A DNA stretch of 64,000 nt from VBOC01 sp964512655 (GTDB lineage Bacteria > Bacteroidota > Ignavibacteria > UBA10030 > SZUA-254), in the NCBI GenBank assembly GCA_964512655.1, contig CAZEJT010000007.1:1-64000 (forward strand), written 5' to 3'. A program made the translations under genes and the position numbers. The notes beneath the pieces were generated by a model. The model did not search any database. It saw only the letters and a list, made by a program, of their open reading frames with translations, and had not been told where the DNA came from. Shown here piece by piece: positions 51,868 to 60,696 of the stretch. The stretch's first letter is position 1; every line of letters begins with the position of its first letter.

Positions 51868-52875
51868 TCAGATCATATATTCAATGACTTTTCTTGCCGG
51901 CTCGAACGTATCGATCTGGCTCAAGCCCAGCCGCTCGATAGCACGGTCGATCACATCGCGTTCATCCCCGCCGCTCGCCCGATCGAAATACCTCCCCGCC
52001 ATCAGGAGCGCTTCTTTTGGTATCAGTCCCACCACCTCGCTCCCCGTGACGTCGGTTCCGAGCGAGAGCGCCTCCTTTTTCACCGCCTCGAAGGCGACGT
52101 GCGGGGGAGTGACATTGAAATTCGTGAGGTTAATGGACACCTGCGCGATGTTGAGGCGCTCGAGGAGGACTCCCATCGCCTTCACGGCCTTGAGAGTGCC
52201 GGGAATCTTCTGCGTGTTGCCCGCGGCGTCCTTTTTCGTTCTGCCGCTCTCGCGGATGCGCAAGGCGATCTCGTGCGCGATGTCCTTGCTGCTTGAGGCG
52301 AGATTGACATTGTACGCGATCAGGAAAAAACGCGCCCCCGCGGCCGTCGCCCCGGAACGCGGATTGAACACCGGCTCCCCGAAATCGGGCCGCCATACCG
52401 GATCTGCGAGTTTCGCCGCAAGGCCCTCGTATTCTCCCTTCCGGACATCGGAGAGGTTTTTCCGGGAAGGCGACGAAGCCGCCTCCTCGTACAGATAGAC
52501 GGGAATCCCCAGCTCTCCGCCCACCCTGCCCCCGTAGGCGCGGGCAAGGGAGACGCACTCCTCCATTGTCACCCCTGAGACCGGGACGAACGGCACGACG
52601 TCAGTCGCGCCGAGGCGGGGATGCTCGCCCTTATGGTGACTCATGTCGATCAGCCCCGCGGCGGTCCTCGTCGCGGCGAACGCCGCCTCCACCACCGAGG
52701 GAGGGTCGCCGACGAACGTCACGACGGAGCGGTTGTAATCCTTGTCGGGCTCCACGCTCAGGAGCTTGGCTCCCTTCACGCCCCTGATGCTCGCGGCGAT
52801 CGCATCAATTGTTCCTGCGTTTCGCCCTTCGCTGAAGTTCGGAACGCACTCGACCAGCTTCGCGTCAGAACTCAA
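51868..52875 (-). CDS. ftcD: glutamate formimidoyltransferase
   Basis: 335 aa, TTG start overlapping hutI by 11 bp. N-terminal ECVPNFSEGRN, DKDYNRSVVTFVGDP and the conserved His segment MSHHKGEHPRLGATDVVPFVPV. Transfers the formimino group from formiminoglutamate to THF. Operon order hutI-ftcD-fchA. Confidence 0.94.
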   Translation of the reverse strand: MSSDAKLVECVPNFSEGRNAGTIDAIAASIRGVKGAKLLSVEPDKDYNRSVVTFVGDPPSVVEAAFAATRTAAGLIDMSHHKGEHPRLGATDVVPFVPVSGVTMEECVSLARAYGGRVGGELGIPVYLYEEAASSPSRKNLSDVRKGEYEGLAAKLADPVWRPDFGEPVFNPRSGATAAGARFFLIAYNVNLASSSKDIAHEIALRIRESGRTKKDAAGNTQKIPGTLKAVKAMGVLLERLNIAQVSINLTNFNVTPPHVAFEAVKKEALSLGTDVTGSEVVGLIPKEALLMAGRYFDRASGGDERDVIDRAIERLGLSQIDTFEPARKVIEYMI

Positions 52876-54109
52876 GGGCCACCCCGTCTTTCACTACCTT
52901 CTCGACATGGTTTACCCCGAAATGATACGGCAGATATCTGTAGTCGGGGATGTCGAGCACTACCAGGTCGGCCTTCTTCCCCGGCTCGATGCTTCCCCGC
53001 TCCCCCGAGAGCCCGATGGCCGCGGCGGCATTCAACGTCGACGCCGTGATCGCTTCCTCGGGGGACATCATCATCTGCGTGCAGGCCGTGGTCATCATGA
53101 GAGGCATGCTGTATGTCATGCAGGTGCCGGGATTGAAATCCGTGGCAAGAGCCACCGGGACGCCGGCGTCGATGAGCTTCCGCGCCGGAGCGTACGGAAT
53201 GTTCAGGAAGAACGAAACGCCGGGAAGGAGCACGGCAACCGTTCCCGCGCCTGCGAGGGCGGCGACACCCGCATCGGTTACATTCTCGAGATGATCCGCC
53301 GAGACGGCTCCCACCTCGGCGGCAAGCTCGGCGCCCCCAAGAGCCGACAGCTGCTCGGCATGGATCTTCGGCTGGAGCCCGAACTGCTTGCCCTGCAGGA
53401 GGATCGAGCGCGACTCGTCGGCGTCGAAGAACCCCGTCTCACAGAAGACGTCGCAGAATACCGCCAGTTTCTTTGAGCCGATGTACGGAAGCATGTGGTT
53501 CACGACCAGCTCGACGTACCCCGTTTTATTCTCCTGGAATTCCGGGGGAACCGCGTGGGCGCCCAGGAAGGTAGAGACGACGGTCATAACCTCTTCCTTG
53601 TCAAGCTCCCGGATCGTTTCAAGAAGCTTGATTTCACTGTCGGTATCGAGCCCGTAGCCGCTCTTGATCTCCACGGTCGTCGTTCCGTGCTGAAGCATCG
53701 CGCTGATCCAACGGCGGGCGCTTTTTTTCAGCTCCTTTTTCGGAGTGTCGCGGACTTTCCTTACTGTGCTGAGGATCCCCCCTCCGCGCTGCGCAATCTC
53801 GCGGTAGGAGAGCCCCGCCGAGCGCATCGAGAACTCTTCCTCCCGGCTTCCGGCAAAGACGAGATGGGTGTGGGGATCGATAAACCCCGGCATGACCACA
53901 CGGTCGAGGCAATCAAGGACGTCTGTCTCTCCCAGACTTCCCATGGAGAGGTCCTCCATGCGCCCGGTCCAGGTGATGCGCTCGTTTTCAACGAGGACTG
54001 CGGCGTTCTCGATCGTCGCAAGGGAGGACATATCCGCCCCCGTTTTGACGCGATTGCCCCCCGAGGCGACCGTGACGAGCTGTTTGATATTGATAAGCGC
54101 GAGTTTCAC
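52865..54109 (-). CDS. hutI: imidazolonepropionase
   Basis: 414 aa, GTG start. Amidohydrolase motifs: PGFIDPHTHLVFAG (metal His), HAEQLSALGG, SADHLENVTDAG, ALATDFNPGTC. Opens the imidazolone ring to formiminoglutamate, third step of the hut pathway. Own promoter likely at 54160-54188. It overlaps ftcD. Confidence 0.95.
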   Translation of the reverse strand: MKLALINIKQLVTVASGGNRVKTGADMSSLATIENAAVLVENERITWTGRMEDLSMGSLGETDVLDCLDRVVMPGFIDPHTHLVFAGSREEEFSMRSAGLSYREIAQRGGGILSTVRKVRDTPKKELKKSARRWISAMLQHGTTTVEIKSGYGLDTDSEIKLLETIRELDKEEVMTVVSTFLGAHAVPPEFQENKTGYVELVVNHMLPYIGSKKLAVFCDVFCETGFFDADESRSILLQGKQFGLQPKIHAEQLSALGGAELAAEVGAVSADHLENVTDAGVAALAGAGTVAVLLPGVSFFLNIPYAPARKLIDAGVPVALATDFNPGTCMTYSMPLMMTTACTQMMMSPEEAITASTLNAAAAIGLSGERGSIEPGKKADLVVLDIPDYRYLPYHFGVNHVEKVVKDGVALEF

Positions 54110-54159
54110 AGGGACGAATCAGCCGGGAGCAGGGAGCAAAAGGAATGAAATTGTGGCGC

Positions 54160-54188
54160 AAGATACGGAAAAGGACGGGCTTTCTCAA
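54160..54188 (-). promoter_or_regulatory. promoter TTGAGA-17-TATCTT for hutI-ftcD-fchA
   Basis: -35 54183-54188, -10 54160-54165, leftward, about 51 bp before the hutI start. Confidence 0.55.
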
Positions 54189-54229
54189 GGAGGGGTGGCG
54201 GTGGATGGCGCCCCGGTTCTAGAGGCAAA

Positions 54230-54259
54230 CTGGTGTCACGGTCCATACCGTGACACCAG
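54230..54259. repeat. TGTCACGG palindrome, copy B
   Basis: ctggtgtcacggt-ccat-accgtgacaccag: the same 13-bp arms as at 7075-7104. Followed by ccgggaagcctgcgccc. Confidence 0.85.
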
Positions 54260-54302
54260 CCGGGAAGCCTGCGCCCACCGGATCAAGCGCGACGGCCGGA
54301 AA

Positions 54303-54758
54303 TCACAGATCGATGCGGTACAATTCCCACTCCTTCATGTGGGTCGCCTTCAGCTTCTCGTAGAAACGGATGGCCGGCTTATTCCACGAGAGCACCAACC
54401 ACTCCATGCGCCCGCAGCGGCGTTTCCTGGCCTCAGCGAGACATCTGCGGAAGAGGGCGAGTCCGATCCGCCTCTTCCGGAACTCCGGGATGACGAAAAG
54501 GTCCTCGAGGTAGAGCGTCGGCCGGGCGCGGAAGGAGGAATACGTTTCGAAGATGATCGCATACCCGACGGGTTTTTCATCTGCGAACGCGAGGAACGCG
54601 TCGAAGCGCTTGTTCCTCCCCGAGGCATCTTTAAGGAGCCTGACGCGGGCAGCTCGGTCCGGGCGCTTGAGATGCTCATAATCCGCGAGAGCATCGACGA
54701 GCGAGAGAAAATCCTTGCCGTGCTTCCTGTCCAGAGGATGGATTGTAACACCGGTCAT
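54303..54758 (-). CDS. GNAT N-acetyltransferase (diamine/thialysine type)
   Basis: 151 aa from ATG 54758 (an in-frame longer start to 54803 would run into repeat sequence). Acetyl-CoA site FRKRRIGLALFRRC (about 98-111), TLYLEDLFVIPEF before it, and LSWNKPAIRFYEKLKA after, as in spermidine/diamine and thialysine acetyltransferases. Substrate not fixed. Sits alone between hut genes and the helical module. Confidence 0.9.
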   Translation of the reverse strand: MTGVTIHPLDRKHGKDFLSLVDALADYEHLKRPDRAARVRLLKDASGRNKRFDAFLAFADEKPVGYAIIFETYSSFRARPTLYLEDLFVIPEFRKRRIGLALFRRCLAEARKRRCGRMEWLVLSWNKPAIRFYEKLKATHMKEWELYRIDL

Positions 54759-54823
54759 GCGATCGGCTTCACCATGGCGACGCGAACACCTCGGGCGCAT
54801 CATTCGTAGGCGCCCCCTGAATT

Positions 54824-54849
54824 GGTGTCACGGTCCACACCGTGACACC
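54824..54849. repeat. TGTCACGG palindrome, copy C
   Basis: ggtgtcacggt-ccac-accgtgacacc, 11-bp arms; followed by ggccgggaaacctgcgcc. Repeats as copy D 77 bp later. Confidence 0.85.
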
Positions 54850-54900
54850 GGCCGGGAAACCTGCGCCTATCGGTCGCCCCGTGATGCATCCTTTTGAATT

Positions 54901-54926
54901 GGTGTCACGCTCCACACCGTGACACC
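54901..54926. repeat. TGTCAC palindrome, copy D
   Basis: ggtgtcacg...cgtgacacc with one changed base in the inner stem (cgctcc for cggtcc). The flanks (gccgggaaacctgcgcctac, then gatgcatcctt) match copy C, so C and D form a tandem pair. Confidence 0.85.
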
Positions 54927-55192
54927 GGCCGGGAAACCTGCGCCTACCTGTCGTCCTGCGATGCATCCTTCTCTTTCTTCTGTTCATATCCTCTGCACGA
55001 GATTACAGGCAGACGAGGATACTTAGGAAAGGACGGGTCGGTTCTGGATAAGGTGCAGAGGATGAAATGTGAGCCCTTGGCGGTCGCCGTGCGGCGCGCG
55101 TGGATACAGGATGAGCAGAGACCCTCCCGCCCTACTCTGTCAGTAGAGCGATCGCGCGGGGCTTGTTCGTCCGGGTTCAGAGAATGGCGCGC

Positions 55193-56497
55193 TCAGGGGG
55201 CCTTGCGCTCCTCCTTCGCCTCTTCGAGCTGTTCGACAGCCTTCGTGATCCCCCTCGAGACGAGCGTGTCGAGGAGCGTGCCCGTGAGTTTGATCACCGG
55301 TTCGTCGAGATGCTTGAGATCGTCGGACGAGTTCCTCGCTTCCGACAGGACGCTCTCGGCCAGATTGATCACCGCGGGCTCGCGGGTCAGATCGTTCGAG
55401 GGCCCGGTGCCGACCGCGCCGATCGCGAACTTCGCTCCAAGCTCCTTGACGGGCTGGAAGAAGCCTTCCGGAACCTCGCGGGCCGTGGTGGAGATCAGCT
55501 GGCCCACCTCGGACATGCGCTTTTCCAGCGAGCGGCCCTTGAATTTCGACGACGCGATCGTGTACATGGCGCTGGTGATGTTTGCGCCGAAGGCGGCCGA
55601 TGAGGATTGAAGCGAGCGGCCGACGCTGGCGCCGTAGCTTTCGATGTGCTGCCCGAGCGCCCTGAGGCCGTCGTGCATCGACTGCCCGAGCGACTCCAGG
55701 CCTTTGCGTACATGCTCGCCGTGCTTCAGAGTCGAGCGCGCGCCGATTTTGGCGGCTTCGATCTGCGACACTTCCTGCGTATACGAGCTGAGGAGCTGGG
55801 CGGCTCGCTCGAGATCGAATTGGATCCGCTCCACCATCCGCGGATTCCGGAGGTCGAAGTAGTAATCGCGCGCCTTGTAGAAGTGCCAGAGCGAGACCTG
55901 CGACATCAGCTGAAGGAGACCCGGGTCGCTGCTGATGGTTGAGAGGGCCTTCTCGCCGATATGGAGGCTGACGGCGGCCTCCCAGTCCTTCGCGCCGAGA
56001 CGCATGAACCACTGCCTTGCCGAAACCAGGTCTGTGAGGTCGTCGACCGAGCGCACTTCTTTCTCCATTCCCCTCTGCGCATATCCCATCGCCGCCATGT
56101 ACGCCACCGCCGCTGCGGACTTGTGCAGGCCGAGCTCCGAGAAGAGCCGGAAGGCGATGATGAGCTGATCGACGACCTTGTCGGAGAGGTCGCCCTTCGA
56201 GTAATGCTCCTTGACTTTCCCGTAGACTTCCTGGGCGCGTTGGAGGGAAAGTTCGGCGATTTCCCGGTATCGCTGCTTCAGGATCAGCGTGCGCCGGGCA
56301 TGCGTGTCGAGGTACCTCTTGTCCTCCTTCCTGAGAGCAATGATCGCCTCGCGCACGTCGCGCAGGGAGATGCACTCGGAGACGTTCGTGCTCCCGCAGA
56401 TGTAACAGGAACCCCGCACGCCCTCGTAATCGATCCATCGGTGGTCGCAGCTCGTGCATCGCTCCATGCCGAGCTTCAATGCCATGGCGTTGTTCAT
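55193..56497 (-). CDS. unrecognised zinc-ribbon plus helical-repeat protein
   Basis: 434 aa. Residues 13-38 hold two Cys pairs (CTSCDHRW..., CYICGS), a rubredoxin-like zinc ribbon. Then about 250 residues of TPR-like helices (RYREIAELSLQRAQEVYGKVKEHYSKG, LFSELGLHKSAAAVAYMAAMG). A glycine/serine-rich amphipathic zone (about 265-345: SLGQSMHDGLRALGQHIESYGASVGRSLQSSSAAFG) may bind membrane. No signal peptide. I do not recognise a family. It overlaps the gene at 56494 by 4 bp, so the two are coupled and likely form one system. Confidence 0.7.
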   Translation of the reverse strand: MNNAMALKLGMERCTSCDHRWIDYEGVRGSCYICGSTNVSECISLRDVREAIIALRKEDKRYLDTHARRTLILKQRYREIAELSLQRAQEVYGKVKEHYSKGDLSDKVVDQLIIAFRLFSELGLHKSAAAVAYMAAMGYAQRGMEKEVRSVDDLTDLVSARQWFMRLGAKDWEAAVSLHIGEKALSTISSDPGLLQLMSQVSLWHFYKARDYYFDLRNPRMVERIQFDLERAAQLLSSYTQEVSQIEAAKIGARSTLKHGEHVRKGLESLGQSMHDGLRALGQHIESYGASVGRSLQSSSAAFGANITSAMYTIASSKFKGRSLEKRMSEVGQLISTTAREVPEGFFQPVKELGAKFAIGAVGTGPSNDLTREPAVINLAESVLSEARNSSDDLKHLDEPVIKLTGTLLDTLVSRGITKAVEQLEEAKEERKAP

Positions 56498-57690
56498 TGC
56501 TTGCGCTCCGCCAACTGGTGAATGAGCCGGGTGTATTCGTCTTCCGACAGTTCACCGAAGGCATATTTCGTTTCGATTGTCTCGCGGTCGAAATGCTGCC
56601 TCGCCTTGACCGCGACCTGCTTGAAGGTCTCCGCCGCGCGGATGCGCGCGAACCCCCTGAGGGTTTCCATCTCCTCCTCGTACAGGCCCACGAACCGGGA
56701 CGCGTCGATGCCGTTCTCGATCGCCTTTTCGCCTTTCGAAATCCGCCTCAGGTTTGTGAGCTCGCCGAATTCCTTGGGGCTGATATTCTGGAGAAGCTCG
56801 ATCGCGGTTTCGAACTCCTTTGCCTTATAATAGAAGTGGTACGCGTACTTGAACTCGCTCTCCTTGAGAAACCAGTCGGCGAGCTCTTTGCACTCAGACA
56901 CCGTGAGGTTCGCCCGGTCGTAGATATAGAACGACGACGCGTGGTCGCCTGCTTCCCGCCTCAGAGCGCCGAGGCTCTTCATATCGCCCTCGATCCAATA
57001 GTACCATTCGACAAGCTCCGAGCGGCCTTCGTGCCGCGCCAGCTCCAGAAACTCCCGGCTCCTGTTCCACGCCTTGAAGAACGAGTACGCGAGGAGGGCG
57101 ATGTCCGTGCTGTGCGGATTGTTCATGACTCCCTGCCGCAGAAGTTCCGTCAGCCGCTCCTTCTCGTTTCCCCCGAGAGCGATGAGCAGCTTGATCGGCA
57201 CGCGCGGGATCCTTCTCAGCGAGCGCGTGTGGTCGGACAACTGGAATGCATGCTGGGGATTCGAGGCGGGGAGCTCCAGCTCCAGTTGCTCGATCGCCGT
57301 GTAGAACCGGTCGTGGACCAGCACCTTCCTGATGCCCGAGTACCACGGCGTGTCGGCGTCGCGGAATGCGCTCCCCAAAAACATCTGCCAGGAGCTCATC
57401 GTGCTCTCAGCGAAGGAATTCTCGGCCAGGGGGATCGTCGTCTTGAGGAGCTCGATCAGATTGTTGTCGCGTACGACCGCCTCGTCCTGCGACTTGGTAT
57501 CGCGCAGGAGCTGCATGATGAAGTAGTGCCGGATCCAGGGGCGCGTGAGAGCTTCATTCACGGCGTGTCGCGACTCGGTCTTCCCCTTCACGCTCTCGAT
57601 AAGGTGATCCGGATACAAGCCCTCGACTCCGAGTTTCAGCCGATCCTCGTCCTTTTGGAAGAAATTCATTTTGTTCAATGCGATTTCCAC
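56494..57690 (-). CDS. unrecognised helical protein with SHOCT-like C-terminus
   Basis: 398 aa, GTG start at 57690 (an ATG seven codons later is possible). Almost all helical with TPR/HEAT-like stretches (FELARHEG.., EFKYAYHFYYKAKEFETAIELLQNI) and no membrane or catalytic motif. The last 30 residues (DRETIETKYAFGELSEDEYTRLIHQLAER) resemble a SHOCT domain, a short module that supports oligomers. First gene of the pair; promoter candidate at 57770-57798. Family unknown to me. Confidence 0.7.
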   Translation of the reverse strand: MEIALNKMNFFQKDEDRLKLGVEGLYPDHLIESVKGKTESRHAVNEALTRPWIRHYFIMQLLRDTKSQDEAVVRDNNLIELLKTTIPLAENSFAESTMSSWQMFLGSAFRDADTPWYSGIRKVLVHDRFYTAIEQLELELPASNPQHAFQLSDHTRSLRRIPRVPIKLLIALGGNEKERLTELLRQGVMNNPHSTDIALLAYSFFKAWNRSREFLELARHEGRSELVEWYYWIEGDMKSLGALRREAGDHASSFYIYDRANLTVSECKELADWFLKESEFKYAYHFYYKAKEFETAIELLQNISPKEFGELTNLRRISKGEKAIENGIDASRFVGLYEEEMETLRGFARIRAAETFKQVAVKARQHFDRETIETKYAFGELSEDEYTRLIHQLAERKQ

Positions 57691-57769
57691 CTTTTTTTGG
57701 GCTGGTTAGGGTTTCACTTTAAAAAATCTGTCTAAGCTTCAAGTCCCACGTGCACTTATATTGGAGACG

Positions 57770-57798
57770 AATATACAAACTTTTTTTGGCGAAGTCCA
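57770..57798 (-). promoter_or_regulatory. promoter TGGACT-17-TATATT for the helical pair
   Basis: -35 57793-57798, -10 57770-57775, leftward; about 80 bp leader. The strand has an A/T-rich spacer. Confidence 0.6.
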
Positions 57799-57872
57799 CA
57801 ATTCCGCATTCTCAGCGCGGAAAAGGGCCGAATTTAGCGAAGGAGAGAGGGGTCAAAGAGGGTAATAAACCG

Positions 57873-59030
57873 TCATTTTGCGCTGATTTCGCGCATGACG
57901 GGTTCTGCGAGCCTGGGAAGGGTGTTATCGAGGTCTGTGAGGCTTTGATACTTCTGAAGCATATCGAGGGGGCCTCCGGAGATCGTGCCGATCAGCGCGG
58001 CCCTCCCGAGGCGGAGATCGATTTCACGCGCGATGAACATTCCCGTCATCGCTCCGTAGCTCTCCCAATATCCGCTCAGATTCGCGGTGCGGATAAGCTC
58101 CGATGCGCGGGAAGGCGTGAGGCCGGGGGAGAGAAGCTCGGCCGCGTGCTGGTTGAATGTCGCGAAGGTCTCAATCGTCTTTGCGTACCAGTCGCGCGGG
58201 AGGTGACCCCGTCCCTGCTGATCGAGGGAGAGGTAGTACGCGATCCCCTCGTTTTGCGTCAGATCGAGGAGCTGATAGAACGGAGTGTGATGCGATGCGT
58301 AATACCTCCGCCATGACCCCGAGTGGTCCTTGAACGCCCCGAATGCCGCGTGGAACACCTCGTGGGCGACGACGCCAAGGAGCGTAATGAATCGCTCCTC
58401 CACATCCCGCCCGTAGTTGACGGACTGCGAGAGATTCACCACGATGGTCAATTCTCCCTCCCCCTCGCCCTTGAAGACGGGCGCATCCCCGTCCCAGGCG
58501 ATGCGGCGCACATAGGCATCGACGTTTTGATGACCGAGCGCGACGACATAGACCGGAATATCGATCGTTACCTCTGCGTCCGGCGGAAATATTTGTTGGA
58601 CCGTAGCGACGACCCTTCTGCTGAAGTTCCGTTTTTGCATCTCGGCAAGGAGCTGATTGATATCCGCGGCGTTTTTCCTTGCGGTTTCGAGATGATACAG
58701 GTCGTCCCGTATGATCTGATGGTATTTGAGCGAATCAAGCCAGGCGCGAAGGGAAGATGTGGAAGGGTCCCGCTCAGATATGAGACCGGTCGTGGAGGCG
58801 GCTATGCGGTTTCCGCGCAGGCCTGCAAGCACCGCCGTGCTTATGGGCTCGTCTTCGAAGAGCTGGATGGTCTGCTGAGCGGAGGAGTAATCGACGTGCA
58901 GCTGGACGTCAAATTTCGGATTGTCTTCTCCCCGGGTGGAGATCGGAGCGGCCGGGCTCCGGATCGCACATTCGGCGATGAGAAACGGGAAGAGGTAAAA
59001 TCTCCATCCTGCACGCTTAGCCGGATGCAT
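57873..59030 (-). CDS. exported Zn-protease-like protein with HEVFH (DUF5700-like)
   Basis: 385 aa. Signal-like N-terminus (WRFYLFPFLIAECAIR). Catalytic-type HEVFHAAFG near residue 225 (HExxH) with Glu/Asp-rich helices following (NEGIAYYLS) that could supply the third ligand. Resembles the DUF5700/DUF2268 predicted peptidases; family call is moderate. Its start overlaps hutU by 14 bp, so it is co-transcribed with histidine catabolism though no link is known. Confidence 0.72.
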   Translation of the reverse strand: MHPAKRAGWRFYLFPFLIAECAIRSPAAPISTRGEDNPKFDVQLHVDYSSAQQTIQLFEDEPISTAVLAGLRGNRIAASTTGLISERDPSTSSLRAWLDSLKYHQIIRDDLYHLETARKNAADINQLLAEMQKRNFSRRVVATVQQIFPPDAEVTIDIPVYVVALGHQNVDAYVRRIAWDGDAPVFKGEGEGELTIVVNLSQSVNYGRDVEERFITLLGVVAHEVFHAAFGAFKDHSGSWRRYYASHHTPFYQLLDLTQNEGIAYYLSLDQQGRGHLPRDWYAKTIETFATFNQHAAELLSPGLTPSRASELIRTANLSGYWESYGAMTGMFIAREIDLRLGRAALIGTISGGPLDMLQKYQSLTDLDNTLPRLAEPVMREISAK

Positions 59031-60693
59031 TCAGCCCATTCTGCCTCGCAAGAGTAACGGCCCTGTCGTACCCGGCGTCCGCGTGACGTAATATGCCCGA
59101 CCCGGGATCGTACTTCAGGACACGATCGAGCCTCTGTTCCGCCTCCTTCGTCCCGTCTGCGACGATGACCATGCCTGCGTGGATCGACATCCCGATGCCC
59201 ACGCCTCCCCCATGATGGACGCTCACCCAGCTCGCTCCCCCTACGGCGTTGAGAAGGGCATTGAGAATCGGCCAGTCCGCGATCGCGTCGCTTCCGTCTT
59301 TCATGTTCTCCGTTTCCCGGTTTGGAGAAGCCACGGATCCGCAGTCGAGATGGTCTCTCCCGATGACGATCGGCGCCTTCACCTCGCCTCTGGCAACAAG
59401 GTCGTTGAAGATCTTCCCCATCACACCCCGTTCGCCGTATCCAAGCCAGCAGATCCTCGAGGGAAGGCCCTGGAATTTGACTTCGCTCTGCGCCTTTTCG
59501 ATCCATCTGCAGAGGGCCTTGTTCTCGGGGAAGGTTTCGATCACGGCGCGGTCGGTGCGATATATGTCTTCGGGATCGCCTGAGAGCGCGGCCCAGCGGA
59601 ACGGACCTTTGCCCTCGCAGAAGAGGGGACGGATGAATTCAGGGACGAACCCCGGAATGTCGAACGCGTGCGCAAGACCTCCCGCAACAGCTTCCCCCCG
59701 TATATTATTGCCGTAGTCGAAGACGACCGATCCTCTCTTCCGGTATTCAAGCATCGCACTAACGTGCTCGACGATCGATTCGCGCGCCCGGCTCTGGTAC
59801 TGGGCCGGATCGGATGACCGGAGGCGGAGGGCCTCTTCGTAGGCGATGTGGGCCGGGACATAGCCGTTGAGCGTATCGTGAGCTGACGTCTGGTCTGTCA
59901 GAATGTCGATGGGGATCTTCCGCCCGAGGAGTTCCGGCAGGATCTCGGCGGCGTTACCGAGAAGCGCGATCGACCTCGGCTCCTTCAGTTCTTTCGCCGT
60001 CATCGCGGAGAGGAGGGCCTCGTCGAGCGTCTCGGCCGCCTCGTGCACGTATCCGGTCCTGAGCCGCTTCTCGATGCGCGAGCGGTCGACCTCTATTGCG
60101 AGACAGACCGCGCCATTCATGGTTGCAGCAAGCGGCTGAGCGCCGCCCATTCCTCCCAATCCCGCCGTTACGATGAGCTTCCCGGCCAGGGTCCCTTCAA
60201 AGTGCCTGTTCGCGATCGCTGCGAAAGTCTCGTACGTGCCTTGTAAAATGCCCTGTGTCCCGATGTAGATCCAGCTCCCCGCGGTCATCTGGCCGAACAT
60301 CGTCAATCCAAGCCCTTCCAAGCGGCGGAACTCATCCCATGTCGCCCAGTGAGGCACAAGCATCGCATTGGAAATCAGAACGCGCGGCGCGTCAGGATAC
60401 GTTCTGAATTTCCCGACCGCCTTTCCCGACTGTATGAGGAGGGTCTCGTCGTTCTCCAGATTTCTGAGCGCGCGGACTATATCTTCGTAACATTCCCAGT
60501 TGCGGGCCGCTTTGCCCGTCCCCCCGTACACGATCAGCTGGTCGGGTTTCTCTGCCACTTCCGGGTCGAGATTGTTCATCAGCATCCTCAGGGCGGCTTC
60601 CTGCAACCAGCCTTTGCAGCTCATCTGTCGGCCTCTCGGCGCCCGGATCGCCTGATGCCGCGCCGGGACCGCGGATATGGTCTGTTGGCTCAT
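59017..60693 (-). CDS. hutU: urocanate hydratase
   Basis: 558 aa. GGTGKAARNWECY, AMLVPHWATW, ANRHFEGTLAGKLIVTAGLGGMGGAQP (NAD site) and the C-terminal FNDLVARGEVKAPIVIGRDHLDCGSVASPNRETE. It hydrates urocanate to imidazolonepropionate; NAD acts as electrophile. Three bp after the upstream kinase-like gene. hutH is not in view. Confidence 0.97.
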   Translation of the reverse strand: MSQQTISAVPARHQAIRAPRGRQMSCKGWLQEAALRMLMNNLDPEVAEKPDQLIVYGGTGKAARNWECYEDIVRALRNLENDETLLIQSGKAVGKFRTYPDAPRVLISNAMLVPHWATWDEFRRLEGLGLTMFGQMTAGSWIYIGTQGILQGTYETFAAIANRHFEGTLAGKLIVTAGLGGMGGAQPLAATMNGAVCLAIEVDRSRIEKRLRTGYVHEAAETLDEALLSAMTAKELKEPRSIALLGNAAEILPELLGRKIPIDILTDQTSAHDTLNGYVPAHIAYEEALRLRSSDPAQYQSRARESIVEHVSAMLEYRKRGSVVFDYGNNIRGEAVAGGLAHAFDIPGFVPEFIRPLFCEGKGPFRWAALSGDPEDIYRTDRAVIETFPENKALCRWIEKAQSEVKFQGLPSRICWLGYGERGVMGKIFNDLVARGEVKAPIVIGRDHLDCGSVASPNRETENMKDGSDAIADWPILNALLNAVGGASWVSVHHGGGVGIGMSIHAGMVIVADGTKEAEQRLDRVLKYDPGSGILRHADAGYDRAVTLARQNGLNASG

Positions 60694-60696
60694 GGG

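Larger units (their letters stand above)
54759..55192. other. 434-bp gap with palindromes, no gene
   Basis: Holds two tandem TGTCACGG palindromes (54824, 54901) and an 11-bp inverted repeat (atcctctgcac 54988-54998 / gtgcagaggat 55053-55063). No coding frame that I can support. Confidence 0.7.
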
